A DNA stretch of 6,721 nucleotides from Oscillospiraceae bacterium. GTDB lineage: Bacteria > Bacillota > Clostridia > Oscillospirales > Oscillospiraceae. A program made the position numbers and the translations under genes. Shown piece by piece: positions 1-4,513 of this stretch; within the stretch, counting starts at the first letter, position 1; every line of letters begins with the position of its first letter. Where the stretch lies: assembly GCA_031280855.1 (NCBI GenBank), contig JAITGH010000127.1, forward strand, positions 1 through 6,721, written 5' to 3'. The notes under the pieces were generated by a model. It had not been told where the DNA came from, made no database searches, and saw nothing but the letters and a program-made list of their open reading frames with translations.

Positions 1-1
1 C

Positions 2-916
2 GGCAGAGTCGCCGGGAAAATCGTAACCGCGCTGTACTTCCTGTACTTCCTTCACGACTCCACGGTTAATCTGTTGGAGGCGACCTCATTCACCATGAGC
101 TACCTCTTGAAGGGCGACCCGGTTGCTCTCGTCGTTCTGCTGATCTCTCTCGTAGTGGTATATTGCACAAAGAAGGGACTGCTTGCGCTCGGCAGATGCG
201 TACTTGCAGTGGTTATCGTATTGCTCTCGCTCAGTGCGATAGATTTCGCTCAAGCGTTGCCTCAGATGAAGCTGGAGAATATCCGGCCGATAATGACGCA
301 AGACGTATCGATTTACACACGTGCGGCTAACATTTGTGCTCAGCTGTTCTACAGCGAGAGCATCATCCTGCTGGTGCTGACCGGAAGAGTAACGGCGAAC
401 GTCAAGTTTACCCGAAGTCTCGTCATTATCATCGGGTTCGCGGTCGGCTATACATCGCTGCTGCTGCTTCGTGAGACGCTGTTACTGGGACCCTTGGTGG
501 AGCTTGCACGTATCCCGTCGTTCGAGGCCGCCCGAATGATCGGAACCGCGACGATGACGGTGTCGCGTACCGAAAATCTCTACGCGCTGGTCATGATGCT
601 GTGCAGTGCGTATCGAGTACTGCTCTCGTTCATCGCTTCGCTGGCCGCCCTGAAGAGCATCCTGAATCTGCCGTCGTACAAGAATCTGATCGTACCGCTG
701 TCGCTGTTCGAGACGATGTACTCGTTGCTGGCATTCCACTCGCCCCACGACGCGTTCTACTATGGGATCATAGCGGCGCCACAAGTATGGATGATCTGGA
801 CGCTTTTGATTCCGCTGGCAACGTTAATCGGCGCGGCAATACGGCACAACAAACTTAAACCGCTGCGAGATGCCGTTCAAAACCCGTCGGCGATTACTCA
901 AGGTAATACGGCATGA
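2..916 (+). CDS. Spore germination permease, GerAB/GerKB family (5' partial)
   Basis: B subunit of a Ger-type germinant receptor, an inner-membrane protein of the APC transporter fold that senses nutrients in dormant spores. The frame is open from the left edge, so the start lies outside the window; 304 residues are visible against a usual 360-370, so roughly the first one or two helices are missing. About eight hydrophobic segments can be seen (visible residues about 4-26, 39-56, 62-84, 109-130, 138-163, 192-217, 229-246, 252-280), followed by a basic and polar tail. Family-like features are YFLYFLHDS near the start, the KKGLLALGR loop, ENIRPI before the FYSESI helix, and the ELARIPSF...RTENLYAL stretch. 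A TTG at 74 and an ATG at 95 with GGAGG 14 nt upstream are possible internal starts, but the upstream residues fit the family. The stop overlaps the next gene by ATGA. Recognition is from remembered family pattern; no alignment was run. Confidence 0.88.
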   Translation, partial: GRVAGKIVTALYFLYFLHDSTVNLLEATSFTMSYLLKGDPVALVVLLISLVVVYCTKKGLLALGRCVLAVVIVLLSLSAIDFAQALPQMKLENIRPIMTQDVSIYTRAANICAQLFYSESIILLVLTGRVTANVKFTRSLVIIIGFAVGYTSLLLLRETLLLGPLVELARIPSFEAARMIGTATMTVSRTENLYALVMMLCSAYRVLLSFIASLAALKSILNLPSYKNLIVPLSLFETMYSLLAFHSPHDAFYYGIIAAPQVWMIWTLLIPLATLIGAAIRHNKLKPLRDAVQNPSAITQGNTA

Positions 917-1110
917 TGTATGTGATATTGGGACTCGCGGCTCTGATAGTGTATGAGGTACCGCGGCTGTTAAAAAGCCGTTGCCTGCGAGAGACTCTAA
1001 CTGTCGTGGGAATCGTTGCGGCGACACTGTATTACTCGGTATGCTTCGCGCTGGACTTGCCGGAATGGTCGATGTTCTCGTGGCTGATGCACTTGTTCAC
1101 AATCCCGTAA
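913..1110 (+). CDS. Small two-helix membrane protein of a germination operon (possible receptor D-type subunit)
   Basis: A 65-residue protein with two hydrophobic helices (about residues 2-15 and 28-46) joined by a short basic loop, EVPRLLKSRCLRE. Its ATG overlaps the permease stop as ATGA, which implies co-transcription and translational coupling; there is no strong Shine-Dalgarno of its own, which fits coupling. Tiny two-helix proteins of this pattern (an E-V-P-x-L basic loop, then a second helix and a proline-containing end) are encoded next to GerAB genes in many spore formers, and D-type subunits of this size modulate germination in Bacillus. The assignment rests on size, topology, the loop motif and gene position, so the exact role is inferred. 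A second in-frame ATG at 916 could be used instead. No GerAC-like lipoprotein gene follows, so that subunit must lie upstream or elsewhere. Confidence 0.72.
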   Translation: MMYVILGLAALIVYEVPRLLKSRCLRETLTVVGIVAATLYYSVCFALDLPEWSMFSWLMHLFTIP

Positions 1111-1127
1111 TTGCCGTCTCTAGTTAC

Positions 1128-1229
1128 GGTATTGTCAGAAATCTGCTGTAGTGCGAGGATAACGACCGCCGCCGTATGCGATATGGCAAGGGAGGCAGAC
1201 GAAGTAATACACAAATTTCTGACATTACC
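1128..1229. mobile_element. MITE-like element with IS256-like ends and 8-bp target duplication
   Basis: A 102-bp non-coding element. The left end is GGTATTGTCAGAAAT (1128-1142); the right end read inward on the minus strand is GGTAATGTCAGAAAT (1229-1215), 14 of 15 identical. It is flanked by CTAGTTAC (1120-1127) and CTAGTTGC (1230-1237), a direct repeat with 7 of 8 identities, as expected for an 8-bp target-site duplication. The right terminus continues TTGTGTA, and the combination GTCAGAAATTTGTGTA resembles ends of IS256-family (Mutator-type) elements, which also make 8- to 9-bp duplications; this family link is from memory. No transposase is encoded, so it would depend on a full-length element elsewhere. 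The right target copy contains the stop codon of the dehydrogenase gene. In RNA from either side, the ends could fold into a long-loop stem between these two convergent units. Confidence 0.68.
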
Positions 1230-2003
1230 CTAGTTGCTGCCGCCGTCAACAACGAGATTCTGGCCGGTAACGAACAAGCTTTCCTGCGCGAAGAACATTG
1301 CGACTCGAGCGATCTCGATCGGATCCGCGACGTGCCCGAGCGGCGTAAGCCCGGCGACGTATGCGAACTCTTCCGGCGGCGAGTCAGACTTCATCGGTGT
1401 GTTGACCATGCCCGGGCTGATCGAGTTAAACGTAATATTGTCCTTACCGTAACGCTTCGCGAATGCGCGAGTTTGCAGAATCGCCGCCGCTTTCGAGCCT
1501 GTGTACGGCGGCGAGCTGTACTGCCCCGTAACACCGGTAACGCTGGTAATGTTCACAACTCTGCCGAAGCGTTGCCGCTGCATATGCGGCACGACCTCCA
1601 AGTTCATGAAGTAGTGCCCCATTGCGTGCACCTTAAAGAACGCGAGGTAATCATCCTCGTTGAAAGTGTCGAACAAATCGTCGATAGTTTGACCCTGCGG
1701 AACGCGTGACTCGATCCCCGCGTTATTGACGAGTATATCAACGCCGCCGAACTTCTTCACAACCTCCCCGACGGACTCGACGACAGAAACTCTGTCCGCG
1801 ACGTCCGCAGACCATGCAAGAACGTCGTCGGTGTACTCGAGGCACTCGTCAAGTACGTCCATCAGCGGATCCGGTCTCCGACCGAACAGCGCGACCCTCG
1901 CGCCGCCTTTCGCAAGTTCGAGCGCACATGCCTTGCCGATTCCCGTGCCCGCGCCCGTGACGATTGCGCGCTTACCCTCAAGCTTATAGTCAAGATACTG
2001 CAT
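1230..2003 (-). CDS. Short-chain dehydrogenase/reductase (SDR), FabG-like
   Basis: NAD(P)-dependent oxidoreductase of the classical SDR family, 257 residues, the usual size. Motifs: cofactor glycine motif TGAGTGIG (16-23), RR at 42-43 after the second strand (suggesting NADP(H)), NNAG (93-96), catalytic Ser154 in NITSVTG, YTGSK giving Tyr167 and Lys171, SPG (196-198) and a C-terminal VVDGGSN. The position of the usual fourth catalytic residue, Asn in the V-N-L motif, is His126 (KVHAMG); a gapless 44-residue alignment to remembered E. coli FabG puts His there. The ATG at 2003 is chosen because GGAGGAGG lies 6 nt upstream; a GTG at 2045 would add 14 residues that merely translate the leader hairpin and the ribosome binding site. 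It is the second gene after the CMD-family gene, probably co-transcribed. Its TAG stop sits inside the target duplication of the adjacent MITE. The substrate is unknown. Confidence 0.9.
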   Translation of the reverse strand: MQYLDYKLEGKRAIVTGAGTGIGKACALELAKGGARVALFGRRPDPLMDVLDECLEYTDDVLAWSADVADRVSVVESVGEVVKKFGGVDILVNNAGIESRVPQGQTIDDLFDTFNEDDYLAFFKVHAMGHYFMNLEVVPHMQRQRFGRVVNITSVTGVTGQYSSPPYTGSKAAAILQTRAFAKRYGKDNITFNSISPGMVNTPMKSDSPPEEFAYVAGLTPLGHVADPIEIARVAMFFAQESLFVTGQNLVVDGGSN

Positions 2004-2009
2004 ACGTGT

Positions 2010-2017
2010 CCTCCTCC
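2010..2017 (-). promoter_or_regulatory. Strong ribosome binding site of the SDR gene
   Basis: On the minus strand this reads GGAGGAGG, 6 nt before the ATG at 2003. It decides the start against the upstream in-frame GTG at 2045. It lies only 4 nt downstream of a 9-bp perfect hairpin, so folding of the leader could affect ribosome access. Confidence 0.88.
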
Positions 2018-2021
2018 GAAC

Positions 2022-2045
2022 GTGACCGCGAATGAACGCGGTCAC
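2022..2045 (-). promoter_or_regulatory. Perfect 9-bp hairpin in the SDR leader (operator or RNA regulatory stem)
   Basis: GTGACCGCG (2022-2030) and CGCGGTCAC (2037-2045) are perfect inverted repeats around a 6-nt loop. No T-run follows in either direction, so it is not a standard intrinsic terminator. It sits 4 nt upstream of the SDR ribosome binding site on the minus-strand transcript. It could act as an mRNA stem, a processing or stability element, or a DNA operator; the sequence alone does not separate these. Confidence 0.6.
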
Positions 2046-2113
2046 CCGAATCTGCTCTGCAGAGGCATCGCATAGATGCGCCTACAGCACAAATAGGGAC
2101 TGCGTTCATTCGC
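2028..2113. repeat. Pair of perfect 12-bp inverted repeats in the CMD-SDR intergenic leader
   Basis: GCGAATGAACGC (2028-2039) is repeated in perfect inverted orientation as GCGTTCATTCGC (2102-2113). The left copy overlaps the loop and the inner three base pairs of the hairpin at 2022-2045, so pairing of the two copies in RNA would compete with that hairpin. As DNA sites, their centres are 74 bp apart, close to seven helical turns. No matching flanking duplication was found, so a mobile-element origin is not supported. Confidence 0.6.
2057..2087 (-). promoter_or_regulatory. Imperfect hairpin between the two 12-bp repeats
   Basis: CTGCAGAGGCATC (2057-2069) and GATGCGCCTACAG (2075-2087) can pair at 10 of 13 positions around a 5-nt loop, with a solid GGCATC-type inner part apart from mismatches in the middle. 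It lies between the two outer 12-bp repeats and may form the core of a structured leader. There is no T-run after it, so a terminator role is not supported. Confidence 0.3.
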
Positions 2114-2128
2114 AACCGATTACGTACG

Positions 2129-2437
2129 TTACGCGGGCGCGTTGTCATAGGCTTCCGCGACTTGCCCGAGGTAGTTCGCGACGCCGTTAATTCCGGAAGT
2201 CATCAGCGTGATAAGTACCGCGCCGAGTACTTCCTGCTTCGTCGCTCCTGCCTTCTTAGCGAACGCGGTGTGCCCGAGCACCGAGCCGGTGCCGCCGCGA
2301 TGCGCTTGAATCGCGATGTAACACAGCTGGAACGTTTTCTCGTCCAGTCCGCAGTTCTTCTGAAGAGCTCCGGCATAGTCGAAGAACGCCTTCATGGTCT
2401 CGGGGCTCTCTTTGCCCCAGGCTTCGAATGGATTCAT
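2129..2437 (-). CDS. Carboxymuconolactone decarboxylase (CMD)-family protein, AhpD-like fold, no CxxC
   Basis: Small all-helical protein of 102 residues, typical for single-domain CMD-family members. The family core runs from about residue 33 to 90: EKTFQLCYIAIQAHRG, then GHTAFAKKAGATKQEVLGAVL, with His46, His56 and the conserved GAT-x-x-E-V turn (64-70). The CxxC redox pair of peroxidase-type AhpD proteins is absent; the only cysteines are Cys29 and Cys39, so thiol peroxidase activity of the usual kind is unlikely. The ATG is well supported by AGGAGG (2446-2451) 8 nt upstream and a consensus promoter about 30 nt upstream. It is the first gene of the unit that continues into the dehydrogenase 125 bp downstream and is divergent from the UROD-type gene. 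Family members range from lactone decarboxylases to proteins without known activity, so the reaction here is not assigned. Confidence 0.82.
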   Translation of the reverse strand: MNPFEAWGKESPETMKAFFDYAGALQKNCGLDEKTFQLCYIAIQAHRGGTGSVLGHTAFAKKAGATKQEVLGAVLITLMTSGINGVANYLGQVAEAYDNAPA

Positions 2438-2464
2438 TGGTTTGTCCTCCTAAAGTTTTTCTCC

Positions 2465-2493
2465 ATTATACCACACTTTCTTCCAAATGTCAA
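2465..2493 (-). promoter_or_regulatory. Consensus sigma-A promoter for the CMD-SDR unit
   Basis: On the minus strand: -35 TTGACA (2493-2488), a 17-nt spacer, -10 TATAAT (2470-2465). Both hexamers are exact consensus. The expected start of transcription is near 2458, giving a leader of only about 20 nt with AGGAGG before the ATG at 2437. A promoter this strong would normally need repression to be regulated. Confidence 0.9.
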
Positions 2494-2557
2494 GTACTAT
2501 TTACATACAATTCGTATCCCGTCAGAAAACATGAAGCGATTTCGATAAAAGTACTTG
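2491..2557. repeat. Mirrored CAAGTACT/AGTACTTG sites at both divergent -35 boxes
   Basis: CAAGTACT (2491-2498) and its exact reverse complement AGTACTTG (2550-2557) each overlap the start of a -35 hexamer, so each promoter reads AGTACTTG followed by ACAT or CAT. The similarity extends a few bases further with a one-base gap. The paired arrangement suggests a shared regulator binding at both promoters, although part of the match comes from the -35 consensus itself. Confidence 0.5.
2505..2517. promoter_or_regulatory. Candidate operator palindrome between the divergent promoters
   Basis: ATAC-AATTC-GTAT is a dyad with 4-bp outer arms and a near-symmetric AT-rich core. It lies between the two -35 boxes, 12 nt upstream of the CMD-side one. 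A second short dyad, ATTG-TTGTA-CAAT (2571-2583), overlaps the -10 of the plus-strand promoter. Short AT-rich dyads occur by chance, so this is a weak call. Confidence 0.3.
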
Positions 2558-2583
2558 CATTCGGAACAAGATTGTTGTACAAT
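2555..2583 (+). promoter_or_regulatory. Sigma-A promoter for the UROD-type methyltransferase gene
   Basis: -35 TTGCAT (2555-2560), a 17-nt spacer, -10 TACAAT (2578-2583); each hexamer is one or two bases off consensus. Transcription should start near 2590, leaving a leader of about 43 nt ahead of the ATG at 2633. It is divergent from the CMD-SDR promoter, with 61 bp between the two -35 boxes. Confidence 0.85.
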
Positions 2584-2632
2584 GTGTGGTAAAGAGCGTC
2601 GTTAACCCGATTGCATCATATGGAGGAAAATT

Positions 2633-3706
2633 ATGCGTATACCATTTGACCCGAGCGAGATCGAGCTCGCAACCACGTCTCGCGGAGTCTTCGGACAAAC
2701 CGTGAAGACGTACAAGTTCCCCGTAAGCCCGAAGGAGGCGTACAAGTCGCTGTACCGCGGTGAGCCAATCTGGCAGCTGATGGGCGGCGAAAGCCTTCTC
2801 TTCGCGCCTAGGGTAATCCCCGACAATATCGCCCGCGGCATGGTCGTCGACGGCTCGCGCTATCCCGCAGCTAAGGATCACGAGATCAACGCCGATATGT
2901 TCGGCATCGAGTGGGAGTTCATCGGCTCCGCGAACGGCGCGATGGTTCGACCCGGTGCGCCGACCCTGCTTGACGCAAACGACTGGAAGCGCATCATCAA
3001 GTTCCCCGACATCGACAAGTGGGACTGGGAGACTAACGCGAAAGAGAATACAGAGTACCTGGACACCGATAAGTACGTGCAGTTCTGGTTCCAAACCGGG
3101 TGGTTCGAGCGCCTGATCTCCTGGATGGACTTCGAGTCCGCCGCATTCGCATTAGTCGACGACGAACAAAGCGACGCGGTCAAGGAGATCATGTTCGCGC
3201 TGTCCGACCTGTACATACGGATCTTCGACAAGTGCCTGACGCACTTCCCGCAAGTCGACGGGTTCTGCATCCACGACGATTGGGGCGGTCAGAAGTCTTG
3301 CTTCTTCTCCCCCGACGTCGGTGAAGAGATCATCGTACCGGCGATGCGAAAGGTTACGGACTTCCTGCACTCTCACGGCAAGTTCTGCGACTTGCACTCC
3401 TGCGGTCAGAACGTTAAGCAAGTCCCGAACATGATCAAGGCCGGATGGGATTCGTGGTCAGGGCAACCCGTGAACGACACGCACTTCGAGTACGATCAAT
3501 ACGGCGACGGCATCATCATCGGCGTAATCCCGGACGAGATCCCGGAGAACGCTACAGACGACGAGGCTCGCGCCGCCGCAAGGCTCTACGTTGACCGCTT
3601 CTGCAATCCCGCGAAGCCCAGTATGTTAAACGGTCAGCGAATGGGGATCAACGAAGCATTCCGCGACGAGGTCTATCGCCTCAGCAGAATCGCCTACAAC
3701 CCGTAG
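2633..3706 (+). CDS. UROD-fold protein, corrinoid methyltransferase type (MtaA/VdmB-like)
   Basis: Cytosolic TIM-barrel protein of 357 residues from the uroporphyrinogen decarboxylase superfamily (COG0407-like). The haem-enzyme signature RQAGRY is replaced by PIWQLMGGE (45-53), so it is not HemE. It carries the pattern of zinc-dependent methyltransferases that move methyl groups to or from corrinoid proteins: HDDWGGQ (214-220), SPD (226-228) and HSCG (255-258), in which His255 and Cys257 match the H-x-C zinc motif. Cys324 (RFCNP) is a candidate third ligand. The start is clear: GGAGG (2622-2626) lies 6 nt before the ATG. No corrinoid protein or reactivating enzyme lies in the window, so partners must be elsewhere. 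It is divergent from the CMD-SDR unit and probably co-regulated with it. Likely roles are O- or N-demethylation of a methylated substrate, or methyl transfer to tetrahydrofolate or coenzyme-type acceptors; the substrate is unknown. Confidence 0.8.
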   Translation: MRIPFDPSEIELATTSRGVFGQTVKTYKFPVSPKEAYKSLYRGEPIWQLMGGESLLFAPRVIPDNIARGMVVDGSRYPAAKDHEINADMFGIEWEFIGSANGAMVRPGAPTLLDANDWKRIIKFPDIDKWDWETNAKENTEYLDTDKYVQFWFQTGWFERLISWMDFESAAFALVDDEQSDAVKEIMFALSDLYIRIFDKCLTHFPQVDGFCIHDDWGGQKSCFFSPDVGEEIIVPAMRKVTDFLHSHGKFCDLHSCGQNVKQVPNMIKAGWDSWSGQPVNDTHFEYDQYGDGIIIGVIPDEIPENATDDEARAAARLYVDRFCNPAKPSMLNGQRMGINEAFRDEVYRLSRIAYNP

Positions 3707-3726
3707 CCGCACCACACAGCCGCACC

Positions 3727-3754
3727 GCGCTCCGCACTGAAATATGCGGAGCGC
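3727..3754. terminator. Terminator-like hairpin between convergent genes
   Basis: GCGCTCCGCA (3727-3736) and TGCGGAGCGC (3745-3754) form a perfect 10-bp GC-rich stem with an 8-nt loop. It lies 20 bp after the UROD-type gene and 21 bp after the convergent larB stop. Neither side has a strong T-run, so it is either a weak bidirectional terminator or a stem that protects 3' ends. Confidence 0.6.
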
Positions 3755-3775
3755 TAGTGGTTGCGCCGCCGAAGC

Positions 3776-4441
3776 TCACTGCAAGCGGTTGATCAGATGC
3801 GCTTGGAATCCCGCGCCGAATCCGTTATCAATGTTAACGACGCTGACACCGGATGCGCACGAGTTCAGCATCGCCAGCAGCGCCGCCAAGCCTCCAAACG
3901 CAGCGCCATAGCCTACGCTGGTCGGCACGGCGATTACCGGGCAATCGACGAGACCTCCGATAACGGACGCTAACGCGCCTTCCATACCCGCAACCGCGAT
4001 GACGCAACGCGCTCCGTCCAGCACGTCCAAATTGTGCAGCAGACGGTGCAAGCCCGCAACTCCAACATCGTAGAGCCGCTCGACGCGGCTTCCAAGCGTC
4101 TCCGCCGTGACGGCGGCTTCCTCGCAAACCGCAAGGTCACTCGTACCGCCGCACGCGACGACGATCTTCCCAATCTTCGGCAGCGACACATCAGGATCCG
4201 CAACCGCAATCCTCGCAGTCTCGTGATAGACGATAGGAAAGTTTAGCTCCCGCTCAAGGTAATCAAACTTCTCGCGGCTCAGCCGCGTGACGAGGATATT
4301 CTTAGCGTTCTTACGAGCGATTGAGCCGACGATGCCGAGGATCTGCTCGGCGGTTTTGCTCTCGCCGTATACAACCTCGCCGACCCCCGTGCGCTTCGCG
4401 CGATGATGGTCAACTTTCGCATACCCTAAATCTTCATACAT
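3776..4441 (-). CDS. larB: Nickel-pincer nucleotide cofactor biosynthesis protein LarB, short N-terminus
   Basis: LarB carboxylates and hydrolyses nicotinic acid adenine dinucleotide in the first step of nickel-pincer nucleotide synthesis, the cofactor of lactate racemase and related LarA-type isomerases. The C-terminal half has the PurE/AIR-carboxylase-like fold. Diagnostic segments are [16 protein letters not shown] (4-19), [16 protein letters not shown] (99-114), [10 protein letters not shown] (124-133), [12 protein letters not shown] (152-163), [12 protein letters not shown] (173-184) and [20 protein letters not shown] (192-211). Cys195 should correspond to the catalytic Cys221 of the Lactobacillus plantarum enzyme. 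At 221 residues it lacks about 25 N-terminal residues that most LarB proteins have before the DLGFAKVD motif. No other ATG, GTG or TTG exists in this frame between the upstream stop in the clpC tail and 4441, and no clear Shine-Dalgarno precedes it. It lies 72 bp after clpC on the same strand; larC, larE and larA are not in the window. Confidence 0.92.
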   Translation of the reverse strand: MYEDLGYAKVDHHRAKRTGVGEVVYGESKTAEQILGIVGSIARKNAKNILVTRLSREKFDYLERELNFPIVYHETARIAVADPDVSLPKIGKIVVACGGTSDLAVCEEAAVTAETLGSRVERLYDVGVAGLHRLLHNLDVLDGARCVIAVAGMEGALASVIGGLVDCPVIAVPTSVGYGAAFGGLAALLAMLNSCASGVSVVNIDNGFGAGFQAHLINRLQ

Positions 4442-4513
4442 AACCGCACCGGACGCGGCAGGAGTCGAATCGCAGACATCACGCCTACAGCTTGAACTCC
4501 CGCCGCACGTCGT

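Noticed and set aside
74..97. TTG at 74 or ATG at 95 as the true start of the permease
   Set aside because: The same frame is open to the left edge and encodes hydrophobic residues matching the GerAB family, so the gene begins outside the window.
1105..1129. CCGTAA/TTACGG hairpin at the end of the germination operon as a terminator
   Set aside because: The stem is only 6 bp, partly AT, with a 13-nt loop and no T-run after it; the second arm is also part of the MITE edge.
1176..1709. A 177-codon plus-strand frame starting within the MITE and running opposite the SDR gene
   Set aside because: It is antisense to a well-supported SDR and Arg-rich without a recognisable domain. The upstream GGGAGG lies after, not before, its start.
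2004..2045. Extension of the SDR to the GTG at 2045
   Set aside because: The 14 extra residues translate the hairpin and the ribosome binding site. The ATG at 2003 has an ideal Shine-Dalgarno and gives the normal family N-terminus.
2522..3094. A 190-codon minus-strand frame opposite the UROD-type gene and across the divergent promoters
   Set aside because: It overlaps the conserved UROD-type coding sequence and would read through both promoters; no family features are seen.
4446..4476. A short leader peptide (ATG near 4476, minus strand) overlapping the larB start
   Set aside because: The 17-codon frame has only a distant GGGAG and no conserved pattern; coupling to larB is possible but not supported by the sequence alone.
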